Source: Deltaproteobacteria bacterium | Lineage (GTDB): Bacteria > Desulfobacterota > Syntrophia > Syntrophales > JAFGHS01 | Reading direction: 5' to 3' | Length of the DNA stretch: 38,461 nucleotides | Assembly (NCBI GenBank): GCA_016928025.1 | Contig: JAFGLN010000111.1 | Coordinates: 1 to 38,461 of the forward strand | Shown: in pieces, positions 26,607-33,913 of the stretch | Layout: every line of letters starts with the position of its first letter | Numbering within the stretch: the stretch's first letter is position 1 | The notes under the pieces: model-generated | The model's input: the letters and a program-made list of their open reading frames with translations, nothing else | What the model was told of the DNA's origin: nothing | Database searches by the model: none | Translations under genes and position numbers: made by a program

Positions 26607-27155
26607 TTGGACACGTATGTACCCAAGGGAATATTTCTTACCAAAGGTGTGGGTGCTCATAAGGAGGAGCTTCATTCTTTCGAACTGGCCCTGAGAGATG
26701 CCGGAATAGAAAAATGCAATCTGGTCCAGGTTTCCAGCATTTTTCCTCCCGGCTGTCGCATCATTTCAAGAACACAGGGATTAAAAAAAATTAAGCCGGG
26801 CGAAATCACCTACTGCGTTATGAGTCGCTGCTGCAGTAACGAACCAAGACGACTGCTGGCCGCTTCGGTCGGATGCGCTATTCCCAGGGATAAAAGGGCC
26901 TATGGCTACATTAGCGAGCATCACGCCTTTGGACAAACGGAACGACAGGCGGGAGACTATGCGGAGGACATGGCGGCAGCCATGCTTGCTTCAACACTCG
27001 GTATTGATTTCGATGTTGATGAGAGCTGGGATGAAAAAAAAGAACTGTTTAAAATCAGCGGCAAGATCGTCACGACACGCAATATCACTCAGTCCAGCAT
27101 TGTGAAAAATAACGTTTACACAACCGTTCTAGCCGCGGCGGTTTTCATTCTTTAG
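26607..27155 (+). CDS. pdaD: Pyruvoyl-dependent arginine decarboxylase
   Basis: This 182-residue protein matches the PvlArgDC family, which turns arginine into agmatine for polyamine synthesis or acid resistance. The proenzyme self-cleaves between Ser43 and Ser44 in 'VQVSSIFPPGC' to generate the pyruvoyl group; 'GEITYCVMSRCCSNEPRRL', 'AIPRDKRAYGYISEHHAFGQ' and 'TRNITQSSIV' are further family landmarks. The start is TTG at 26607, with AGGAG seven bases upstream; no in-frame ATG precedes the conserved region. Its N-terminal 'KGIFLTKGVGAHKEELHSFE' fits the family. It is separated from its neighbours by a palindrome and a 155-base gap and may be its own unit. Confidence 0.93.
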   Translation: MDTYVPKGIFLTKGVGAHKEELHSFELALRDAGIEKCNLVQVSSIFPPGCRIISRTQGLKKIKPGEITYCVMSRCCSNEPRRLLAASVGCAIPRDKRAYGYISEHHAFGQTERQAGDYAEDMAAAMLASTLGIDFDVDESWDEKKELFKISGKIVTTRNITQSSIVKNNVYTTVLAAAVFIL

Positions 27156-27310
27156 TCATGAGCCAGGGGGTTCAATTCGCCCCAATGAGGCCATATTGCC
27201 CAATCCTGCCGGTATTTCGGTGGAGGATGCGGATACAAATCGGTTTTTTTAAGTAAACGGTCATGAGAAACGGCCGTGTTTAAAATATTATCACAAGGGG
27301 GTCTGCACTT

Positions 27311-28264
27311 ATGGTTCAATACGCTGTAAATGAAGTCGATAAGGTCGAAATCCTGACGTTGCAGGACAACTACATTGAAATTACCGCCGGTGACAACAGT
27401 GAAATCATTACCCGGGCGGGAGCGGTCAAGAATGGTATCGTCAGCCAGTCCATTTTGGCGGAGCACGGTTTCAGCGCCCTCGTGAAAACGACAACAGGTG
27501 AGCGGACCCGGATCCTACTGTTCGATTTCGGCTTTTCCGAAGATGGGGCGGCTTACAACGCAAAGGTCCTCGGCACGGACATGACAAAAGTGGAGGCGGC
27601 GGCCCTGTCTCACGGCCATAGCGACCATACCGGCGGCATCGCTAAGCTCGGTGCCCTGATCGGCAAAAAAGACGTGCCTATTGCCATTCATCCCGGAGCC
27701 TTTAAATCACCCCGCTACCTCAAGATCACTGATGAACTGAAAATCTATTTCCCCCAGTTAACAAAAAATACTCTGGAACAGGCGGGCTTCAGTATTGTCG
27801 AGACAAAAGCGCCCTACCCGCTTCTGGATGGCGATATCCTGTTTTTGGGAGAAATCCCCCGGCGGACGGATTTTGAGAAAGGCATGCCTGCCGCCCATTT
27901 TGAGGAAAACGGCGAGGAAAAGCGGGATCTCATCGAGGATGATACCTCCGTTGTCATGAATCTTAAGGGCAAAGGTCTTGTTGTTCTCTCCGGCTGCGCC
28001 CACGCCGGCATTGTCAACACGGTTCGCCATGCTGTTGACGTCACGGGTATTGATAAAATCCATGTCGTCATGGGCGGGTTTCATCTATCCGGACCGGCAT
28101 TTGAACCCATCATCGGCCGGACAACGGATGAATTGAAAAAGTTCCATCCGGCCTATGTCATTCCCGTTCACTGCACGGGCCGCAAGGCTATCATCCACAT
28201 GGAAAAGGAAATGCCCGAGCAGTTTCTCTTGAACATGTCGGGAACGAAGTTGACCTTTGCATAG
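27311..28264 (+). CDS. MBL-fold metallohydrolase (RFA-P synthase-like)
   Basis: This 317-residue protein has the metallo-beta-lactamase motif 'SHGHSDHTGG', further metal residues in 'LSGCAHAGIVNTVRHA' and 'MGGFHLSG', and a final 'IPVHCTGRKA'. The layout matches the family often annotated as 7,8-dihydropterin-6-yl-methyl-4-aminobenzene-5'-phosphate synthase, which in methanogens acts in methanopterin synthesis. In bacteria that name is mostly nominal and the substrate is unknown. GGGGG lies about nine bases before the ATG. The gene precedes the flavoprotein by 61 bases and may be co-transcribed. Confidence 0.87.
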   Translation: MVQYAVNEVDKVEILTLQDNYIEITAGDNSEIITRAGAVKNGIVSQSILAEHGFSALVKTTTGERTRILLFDFGFSEDGAAYNAKVLGTDMTKVEAAALSHGHSDHTGGIAKLGALIGKKDVPIAIHPGAFKSPRYLKITDELKIYFPQLTKNTLEQAGFSIVETKAPYPLLDGDILFLGEIPRRTDFEKGMPAAHFEENGEEKRDLIEDDTSVVMNLKGKGLVVLSGCAHAGIVNTVRHAVDVTGIDKIHVVMGGFHLSGPAFEPIIGRTTDELKKFHPAYVIPVHCTGRKAIIHMEKEMPEQFLLNMSGTKLTFA

Positions 28265-28325
28265 TAAACTTTAAGGGTCGGATCTTTAAGTTCAGGAAGC
28301 TCTTACAAAGAAAGGATCGTCCATC

Positions 28326-30023
28326 ATGGCTGGAAAAAAAATCATCGTCATTGGAGGTTCCGCTGCCGGTCCCAAAGCTGCGGCAAAAGCAAGAAGAATT
28401 GATAACGACGCCCAGGTCGTCATCCTGCAGAAGGAAGCCGATCTTTCCATGGCCTCCTGCGGATATCCCTATTACGTGGGTGGTTATTTTGATGACCGTA
28501 ATATGCTCCTTTCGACACCCACAGGCATAACACGGGATCCTCTCTTCTATCTTAACGCCAAGGACATTGAAGCACTGGTCAACACGGAAGTCACATCCAT
28601 CGATCGGAATGCCCATCACGTGACTTTCCACAACACATTAACCGGTGACTCCGGCCAAATGGAATATGACAAGCTCGTTATTGCCACGGGCGCCGTGCCC
28701 CGCATGCCTCCCATCCCCGGTGTCGGTCTGACCGGCATAACGACTCTGCAATCCATGAAGGACGCCGATTTTCTGCGTAAGGTTCGGGACGAAGGAAAAA
28801 TTAAAAAAGCCGCGGTTGTGGGCGGCGGCCTCATCGGCATTGAGACCTGCGAAGCCCTGCAGCTGGCCGGCATTGAAATTACCGTTATCGAACTCCTGCC
28901 CCAGCTTTTGACTTTTCTCGATTGGGAATTGGCAAAGCTAGTCGAAAATCATGTGAAATCCAAAGGTGCCAACGTCATTACGGACAACGGCATCGCCGAA
29001 TTCCTGGGCGAGAATGGCATACTCACCGGCGTCAAGCTGGAGAACGGGACGGAACTGCCCTGTGAGCTGGCCGTTGTCGCGATCGGTGTCAGACCTAACG
29101 TCAAACTGGCCCAGGAAGCGGGCTTGGACATTGGCGAGCGGGGCGGCATTGTCGTCAACGAATATATGCAGACATCTGATCCCGATATTTATGCCGTCGG
29201 CGATTGTATAGAGACCATTAATCTAATTACAGAGAAGAAAGTCCACGCGCCTTACGGCGACCTTGCCAACCTTCAGGGTCGGGTGGCCGGTGAAAACGCC
29301 GCGTCAAGCAATTGTGTCACTTTTCCCGGTACGATTCAGACCGGTATCTGTAAAGTCTTCGATTATGCGGCCGGCTCCACCGGCTTGTCCGAATCGGCGG
29401 CCAAAAAGCTTGGATACAAAGACATCATTACCATCATTAACGCCAGTCCCGACAAGCCGGGCTTCATGGATGCCGAACTTCTAGTGACCAAACTGGTTGC
29501 CGACAGAAACACGGGTAAAATTTTGGGAGCTCAGTGTATCGGCCCCGGAAATGTGAGCAAACAAATCGCCCAGTGGGCCATGGCCATTATGGGCCGGTTG
29601 ACGGTTGAAGATATCATCAACGCCGACCTTCCTTACGCGCCGCCCTTTTCTCTGGCTATCGATCATTTCATCGCCACGGCCCACATCATGCAAAACAAAA
29701 TGAAGGGTCGCATGAACGGCATTTCGTGCGTGGAGGTCAAAAAGAAGCTGGACAATAAAGAAACACCTTTTATCCTCGATGTCCGCGGACCCGATGAATA
29801 CGAAGAAACGCGACTTGGCATTGGTGAAACCTTGATCCCTTTAGGCGCTTTGAGAAGACGCCTCAATGAATTGCCTGAAGACAAGAACCGTGAAATCATC
29901 TGCTACTGCAAGATATCGCTTCGCGGATATGAGGCCGCCCTCGTCATAACAGCCAACGGATGGACCAACGTCAGGGTCATGGAGGGTGGTATGGCGACAT
30001 GGCCTTATCCGAAAGAAAAATAA
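28326..30023 (+). CDS. CoA-disulfide-reductase-like flavoprotein with C-terminal rhodanese domain
   Basis: This 565-residue cytosolic protein has two dinucleotide folds ('VIGGSAAGPKAAAKARR' for FAD, 'AVVGGGLIGIETCEAL' for NAD(P)H) and the FAD motif 'IYAVGDCIE'. The active-site Cys45 sits in 'MASCGYPYYVGG', as in CoA-disulfide reductases and NADH oxidases. A pyridine-disulfide dimerisation domain follows, then a rhodanese domain from about 460 with active-loop Cys528 in 'CKISLRGYEAA'. Such fusions reduce CoA disulfide, CoA persulfide or polysulfide. It fits a peroxide and sulfur-handling role with the selenoperoxiredoxin nearby. AAGGA lies before the ATG. Confidence 0.92.
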   Translation: MAGKKIIVIGGSAAGPKAAAKARRIDNDAQVVILQKEADLSMASCGYPYYVGGYFDDRNMLLSTPTGITRDPLFYLNAKDIEALVNTEVTSIDRNAHHVTFHNTLTGDSGQMEYDKLVIATGAVPRMPPIPGVGLTGITTLQSMKDADFLRKVRDEGKIKKAAVVGGGLIGIETCEALQLAGIEITVIELLPQLLTFLDWELAKLVENHVKSKGANVITDNGIAEFLGENGILTGVKLENGTELPCELAVVAIGVRPNVKLAQEAGLDIGERGGIVVNEYMQTSDPDIYAVGDCIETINLITEKKVHAPYGDLANLQGRVAGENAASSNCVTFPGTIQTGICKVFDYAAGSTGLSESAAKKLGYKDIITIINASPDKPGFMDAELLVTKLVADRNTGKILGAQCIGPGNVSKQIAQWAMAIMGRLTVEDIINADLPYAPPFSLAIDHFIATAHIMQNKMKGRMNGISCVEVKKKLDNKETPFILDVRGPDEYEETRLGIGETLIPLGALRRRLNELPEDKNREIICYCKISLRGYEAALVITANGWTNVRVMEGGMATWPYPKEK

Positions 30024-30046
30024 AGAAATATTCAAGGAGATCATTA

Positions 30047-30730
30047 ATGGAAAAAACTCATCCTCAGTGCGCCCGTTGCCCCTATCCCCCACAGGACCGA
30101 ATTTGTCATACTGAAAACGGCAAATCACCACCCTTTTGCCCAACGGCAAATCTACCGGAAGTGTTTCAAGAAGCCGTCAAAGAATTCGATAAACCTGATG
30201 TCAAGAACTTCGCGAAACAGGCATCCCTTCAGGAAGCGGATGGTTACGCGGACCGGGAACTCGGATACGCCAGAACCAAGCCGCTGAAGCCCCGGATTCT
30301 TGAGGTGGTCGAATTCGCCGAAAAGATGGGATACAAAAAATTGGGGCTGGTTTTCTGTCTTGGACTGGCGGCTGAAGCACGGAAAGTGGAAAAATTTCTA
30401 ACGAAGCGAGGATTCGAGGTCATCTCCGGTGTCTGTAAAATAGGCCGCGTATCGAAAGAGGTTCTCGGTATCGGCTATGATCAAAACGTCCAGATCGGCG
30501 TTTTTGAATCCATGTGCAATCCCATCGGACAGGCCTTTCTGCTCAATCATGAAAAAACGGATTTTAATATCATGATGGGACTTTGCGTCGGGCACGATTC
30601 CATGTTCCTGAAGTACGCCGAGGCGCCTTCGACGGTCCTCGCCGTTAAGGATCGGCTCCTGGGGCACAACCCCCTGGCCGCGATCTATACCCTGGACAGC
30701 TATTATCGGGTCCTGAAGGCCCCTAAATAG
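30047..30730 (+). CDS. DUF1847 Cys-rich putative metal-binding protein
   Basis: This 227-residue protein starts with a cysteine cluster, Cys8-x2-Cys11, Cys20 and Cys31 ('CARCPYPPQDRICHTENG'), likely a metal or Fe-S site. A conserved body follows with 'LGLVFCLGLAAEARKVEKFL', 'FESMCNPIGQAFLLNHEKTDFNIMMGLCVGHDSMFLKY' and 'DRLLGHNPLAAIY', the pattern of DUF1847. Function is unknown. AAGGAG seven bases upstream fixes the ATG at 30047; an upstream open extension overlaps the flavoprotein gene. It follows that gene by 23 bases and is very probably in its operon. Confidence 0.86.
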   Translation: MEKTHPQCARCPYPPQDRICHTENGKSPPFCPTANLPEVFQEAVKEFDKPDVKNFAKQASLQEADGYADRELGYARTKPLKPRILEVVEFAEKMGYKKLGLVFCLGLAAEARKVEKFLTKRGFEVISGVCKIGRVSKEVLGIGYDQNVQIGVFESMCNPIGQAFLLNHEKTDFNIMMGLCVGHDSMFLKYAEAPSTVLAVKDRLLGHNPLAAIYTLDSYYRVLKAPK

Positions 30731-30750
30731 CAAAATAACGCCGGCAATTT

Positions 30751-30990
30751 ATGTTTCATAAAAGCCCCGAATTTTCCAATCAATTCAAGCGGATCAAGCC
30801 GCCCGTTCGAGATAGAAAGGTCGGGGTTTTCAGCACCCATTCTCCAATTCAGCCCAATCCCCTCGGGTTGTCCGTCCTTGAAGTGATGGATGTCCAGGCC
30901 GATAAAATTCGGGTAAAGGGTTTGGATATGATGGATAAAACCCCGATTCTGGATATCAAGGTGGCTCGCTACCCCACGGAAACGATATAA
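30751..30990 (+). pseudogene. TrmO/TsaA-like fragment lacking its N-terminal half
   Basis: The 79-residue frame contains 'VGVFSTHSPIQPNPLGLSVLEV' and 'GLDMMDKTPILDIK', the C-terminal core of TrmO (TsaA), the enzyme that N6-methylates t6A37 in tRNA. Full-length relatives have 130 or more residues, starting with a segment like 'IGxIxSP', which is missing: a TAA lies in frame just upstream, and the DUF1847 gene ends 20 bases before. No ribosome site is evident. It may be a decayed gene or a short stand-alone domain. Confidence 0.6.
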
Positions 30991-31001
30991 CCGGAAAAGC
31001 A

Positions 31002-31400
31002 TTATTCCGTTTCACCTTTCCGGCTGTTCAGGTAGCTTTTGAAAGCCTCCCGACCCTCTTGATCCCAAAACTGTCTGAAGGCCTCCCTATTTGGCACGTC
31101 ATGAAAGCGCGGAACTTCCTTTTTGCCGAACATACGATCAAAAGGCGAATGGCCGCTGTCGCGATGGCCGCGATGCCAACCGCCCACCAGAAGCCTTGCC
31201 AGCAGAACAAGACCGAAGGCCTGGAAATAATCGATGGACTTGAGGCCAAATAAATCGGTCATGAGCCAGTTCCACAAAAGGGTAACGGCCACGGCAAAAA
31301 TCGCCGCGAAAAAAAGCGCCGTCAGTATTCCGATAAAAACCCAGAATAAGATTCGGACACCACGGGGACGCCCCGTGCTTGTATTGATTGCGTGTTCCAT
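31002..31400 (-). CDS. Small membrane protein paired with an ECF sigma factor
   Basis: This 132-residue protein has two hydrophobic stretches, about residues 17-45 and 60-72, with 'VTLLWNWLMTDLFGLKSIDYFQAFGLVLLARLLVGG' spanning them, and a charged cytosolic C-terminus ending 'EAFKSYLNSRKGETE'. It follows the sigma factor with only two bases between them. Proteins with this 'WNWLMPxLFGL'-like core are often found beside ECF sigma factors. It could act as an anti-sigma factor, but no zinc (HxxxCxxC) motif is present. I cannot assign a function beyond that. Confidence 0.78.
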   Translation of the reverse strand: MEHAINTSTGRPRGVRILFWVFIGILTALFFAAIFAVAVTLLWNWLMTDLFGLKSIDYFQAFGLVLLARLLVGGWHRGHRDSGHSPFDRMFGKKEVPRFHDVPNREAFRQFWDQEGREAFKSYLNSRKGETE

Positions 31401-31402
31401 TT

Positions 31403-31948
31403 TTACTCCTCCAAATAAATTCTTAAATCAGATAATCTTTTCGTTAACAGGTCAACGGCCCGCGACTTTCGCGCCATGAGCGTACCCGCCGGTACGCCCG
31501 TTTGTTCGGACATTTCACGAAATGTCAGGCCGTCGACTTCATTTAACATAAAAGCGGAGCGGAGCTCCTCCGGCAGTCTCATTACCTCTTCATAGAGAGC
31601 GTCCGCGATCTCTTTTTTCTGAACCAGACTCTGCGGATCGTTTCTATCAGCCACCGGCAAATCGCGGTCCACGAAAATGAACTCATCATCCAGAGAGACC
31701 GACGCTTCATTCCTTTTCCGCAGACTGTCGATAATACTGTTTTTCAGTGACCGGTAAACATAAGCAGCCACGTTTTCGATCGGAGCACTGATATCCGCCC
31801 TCTCAAAGATCCTCGCCATGACATCGTTGACGATATCCTCGCTGTCCCTGTCCGCCGCCTCACGGATCCGGGAGCGCACATATTGAACCATGCGCGTGTA
31901 TTCGGATTTTAAATAATCGGCTATGCTGCCTGCGTCGCCCTCTGACAT
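31403..31948 (-). CDS. ECF-type RNA polymerase sigma factor
   Basis: This 181-residue protein has region 2 ('DSEDIVNDVMARIFERAD', 'NVAAYVYRSLKNSIIDSLRKR') and region 4 ('LPEELRSAFMLNEVDGLTFREMSEQTGVPAGTLMARKSRAVDLL') of extracytoplasmic-function sigma-70 factors. The linker between regions is longer than in minimal members. Its start overlaps the end of the methyltransferase gene by 28 bases. With the membrane protein right after it, a membrane-signal-responsive regulon is likely. The genes it controls, including the methyltransferase itself, are unknown. Confidence 0.93.
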   Translation of the reverse strand: MSEGDAGSIADYLKSEYTRMVQYVRSRIREAADRDSEDIVNDVMARIFERADISAPIENVAAYVYRSLKNSIIDSLRKRNEASVSLDDEFIFVDRDLPVADRNDPQSLVQKKEIADALYEEVMRLPEELRSAFMLNEVDGLTFREMSEQTGVPAGTLMARKSRAVDLLTKRLSDLRIYLEE

Positions 31949-32526
31949 GATTGATGGCCTTCATTCCAAGAGTTTTTATGCAAAACCGCAATCTTATTAT
32001 GTCCTTTGTGCATTTTTTTCACAACCATGAAATCTGATTTCTCAATCATGCCCAGTTCTTCTTCAAACTCAGCAGGCTTTATCACATGGGGTTCAGAGAA
32101 AATGAAGATACCGCCCGGTTTTAACGTGAGTGCAATGTCTCGGATAAAGGCCTTTTTATCTCTCGTTTCATGCAGCACGCCGACGGCCAGGGCCAGATCA
32201 ATTCGGCCGGCCAGGGCGTCCACCAGAAGCGATGCATAGGTGCACAGTCTCACGTCAATTATTTCTGAAAGCTGCCTTTTTTCAGCCCGTTTTACCAGGA
32301 CATCGAGCATTTTCTTTTGCGGATCCACACAGAATACCTTACCGGTCGGCCCGGTCATCTGCGCCAAGGGTATGCTGAAAAAACCCATGGCACAGCCGGC
32401 ATCGAGAATGACCATTCCGGGTGAGACATACCCGACCAAAAATTCACGCGGATTCAATTTCAGCTTCCGCAAAGGATTCAGCAACCAGTAACCCGCCCAC
32501 CAGGGAAAAACATGATTTCCGTTCAT
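31921..32526 (-). CDS. Class I SAM-dependent methyltransferase
   Basis: This 201-residue protein has the SAM-binding motif I 'VILDAGCAMGFFSIPLAQ', motif II 'VFCVDPQKKMLDVL', 'DLALAVGVLHETRDKKAF' and 'LKPGGIFIFSEP', typical of UbiE/Methyltransf_11-type enzymes. The substrate cannot be read from sequence. AAAGGAG six bases upstream fixes the ATG at 32526; an in-frame ATG at 32556 is upstream of this site. Its 3' end overlaps the ECF sigma gene by 28 bases, so the two are translated from one message. The region 32527-32822 before it holds only its promoter zone and a terminator. Confidence 0.9.
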   Translation of the reverse strand: MNGNHVFPWWAGYWLLNPLRKLKLNPREFLVGYVSPGMVILDAGCAMGFFSIPLAQMTGPTGKVFCVDPQKKMLDVLVKRAEKRQLSEIIDVRLCTYASLLVDALAGRIDLALAVGVLHETRDKKAFIRDIALTLKPGGIFIFSEPHVIKPAEFEEELGMIEKSDFMVVKKMHKGHNKIAVLHKNSWNEGHQSCQRATQAA

Positions 32527-32701
32527 GTCGATCTCCTTTCTGTTCATGTCGTTCACGATATAAGACGTTAAGAAATAATTTTTATTGTCATTTATTTTCA
32601 GAAAATAACTTTTAATGCGATAGGAAGGGTAAGTTGATTAATTTTCACTCACAAGGACAAACGACAGGCGAGGCAATGAACCGATTTGGAACAGATTCCA
32701 G

Positions 32702-32737
32702 CAAAAAGGCCATCCCCTTCAGGGAATGGCCTTTTTA
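32702..32737 (-). terminator. Rho-independent terminator of the outer-membrane protein gene
   Basis: AAAAAGGCCAT and ATGGCCTTTTT form an 11-bp stem, extended inward by CCC/GGG with one mismatch and closed by a short loop. It lies 86 bases past the stop of the leftward gene at 32823. The terminal A/T runs on both sides would let it work in either direction, so it also insulates the methyltransferase promoter. Confidence 0.85.
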
Positions 32738-32822
32738 AAATTTGGATCAAACCGAACAATTGAAGACCAAAAACTTCATTGAACGGGAAAACACATTAAA
32801 ACTTGTCCCCCATCCGATCCAA

Positions 32823-33614
32823 TCAGAAATTTATCGTCATCCCGACCAGATACTGCACATCATCTTCCGACGATGTCAGACCGAACCTGATACCCATATC
32901 GAGAGTAATTCGTTCAGACACATCATATGACAAGCCGGCCAGGGCGAAGGACGGGTGGTTGTCGCTGCCTTTTACCGGCGATCGTTCCACGCCGACATCG
33001 GATAGAAGCTTCAGGTCTTTGACCACCTCCACCTCAGCAGCCACGGACACGTGCCAGAGGTCGAGGCGCTCATCGGCCTTGTTCTCATTTCGAATATAAC
33101 CCAGGTTGAGATGAACCGCCGCCGGTTCAAATTCCTTTGTGCTGATGAAAAACATTCGGTATGCCGCACGCCCTGCGCCAAGCCCTTTGTCATCATCCCC
33201 CGTAGGCAGGCTGATCCCCGGCTTCAAGGCTACAGACCAGCCGTCTCTTTCGAAAAAGCGCCATTTGAGATCCAGACTGATATCCGACAGGCCATCCTCA
33301 CGATCCATACAAACATCATTCTCATCGACATGAAACCATATATAAGGTACACCCAGAACAATATCCAGGTTTTCCAGGAAACCCACCGCAAATCCGACAG
33401 CCGTTTCACCGCCTTTGGCCTCGATGGTGGTCGCTTCATCCACCTCGTCTTTATCATGGAAGAAAGCAACGCCAATCTCCACCTGGCCATTGCCCTTCCC
33501 CGCTGTCCCCGTGTCGTCAGTCACCAGCGGATGTCCCGCGAAGGCGACCGTCGTCATCATCAAAAATCCCGCTGTGCATAAAATCAAGTGTTTCATCCCT
33601 TTTCTTCTCTTCAT
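32823..33614 (-). CDS. Outer-membrane beta-barrel protein (Phenol_MetA_deg-like)
   Basis: This 263-residue protein has a signal peptide ('HLILCTAGFLMMTTVAFAG') and then 'HPLVTDDTGTAGKGNGQVEIG', a typical opening of the transporter/Phenol_MetA_deg family. Barrel-like strands follow, with 'LDLKWRFFERDGWSVALKPGISLPTGD' and a C-terminal aromatic ('LVGMTINF'). It is probably an outer-membrane channel of unknown substrate. GGAG six bases upstream favours the ATG at 33614 over those at 33626 and 33596. It is distinct from the barrel protein at 17175. It may be transcribed with the iron-uptake genes upstream or alone. Confidence 0.82.
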   Translation of the reverse strand: MKRRKGMKHLILCTAGFLMMTTVAFAGHPLVTDDTGTAGKGNGQVEIGVAFFHDKDEVDEATTIEAKGGETAVGFAVGFLENLDIVLGVPYIWFHVDENDVCMDREDGLSDISLDLKWRFFERDGWSVALKPGISLPTGDDDKGLGAGRAAYRMFFISTKEFEPAAVHLNLGYIRNENKADERLDLWHVSVAAEVEVVKDLKLLSDVGVERSPVKGSDNHPSFALAGLSYDVSERITLDMGIRFGLTSSEDDVQYLVGMTINF

Positions 33615-33668
33615 CCTTTTCTCCATTTCATTCTTTTTTCGAGAGGGCAGACCCTCTTTATAAATTCT

Positions 33669-33833
33669 TCAGGGAAGACGAACCATCCCGTCTTTTTCGT
33701 TTTCATTCATCTTTGTGCAAGAACAGCCGGAACAGCCCTCGCAAATATTTCTATCTCTTCGACTGGTTGTGTATAAAAGCCAACCCGCCGCAACCAGAAT
33801 AACTGCGGCCCAAAACATATCCACGATACTCAT
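33669..33833 (-). CDS. FeoB-associated Cys-rich membrane protein, 54 residues
   Basis: A short reading frame starts at the ATG at 33833, with GGAGG seven bases upstream, and ends at the TGA at 33669-33671. It encodes one membrane helix ('VDMFWAAVILVAAGWLLYT'), an Arg-rich stretch, and the cysteine cluster 'CEGCSGCSC'. This layout matches the FeoB-associated Cys-rich membrane proteins that follow feoB in many anaerobes and may handle iron at the inner face of the pump. It is too short for usual gene-length cut-offs and lies 73 bases after feoB in the same direction, beyond a heptamer array. Confidence 0.88.
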   Translation of the reverse strand: MSIVDMFWAAVILVAAGWLLYTTSRRDRNICEGCSGCSCTKMNENEKDGMVRLP

Positions 33834-33864
33834 GTTTTCACCTCCATCCTTCCACCTTTTACAT

Positions 33865-33913
33865 TTATCCTTGAACCTTGCACCTTGAATCTTGATCCTT
33901 GAACCTTCAACCT
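33865..33913 (-). repeat. Heptamer array, seven units, overlapping the feoB stop codon
   Basis: Read on the minus strand the units are AGGTTGA, AGGTTCA, AGGATCA, AGATTCA, AGGTGCA, AGGTTCA and AGGATAA. The first unit contains the TGA stop of feoB. Orientation relative to the upstream gene is the same as for the arrays after mogA and the second ORP-like gene. Confidence 0.85.
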
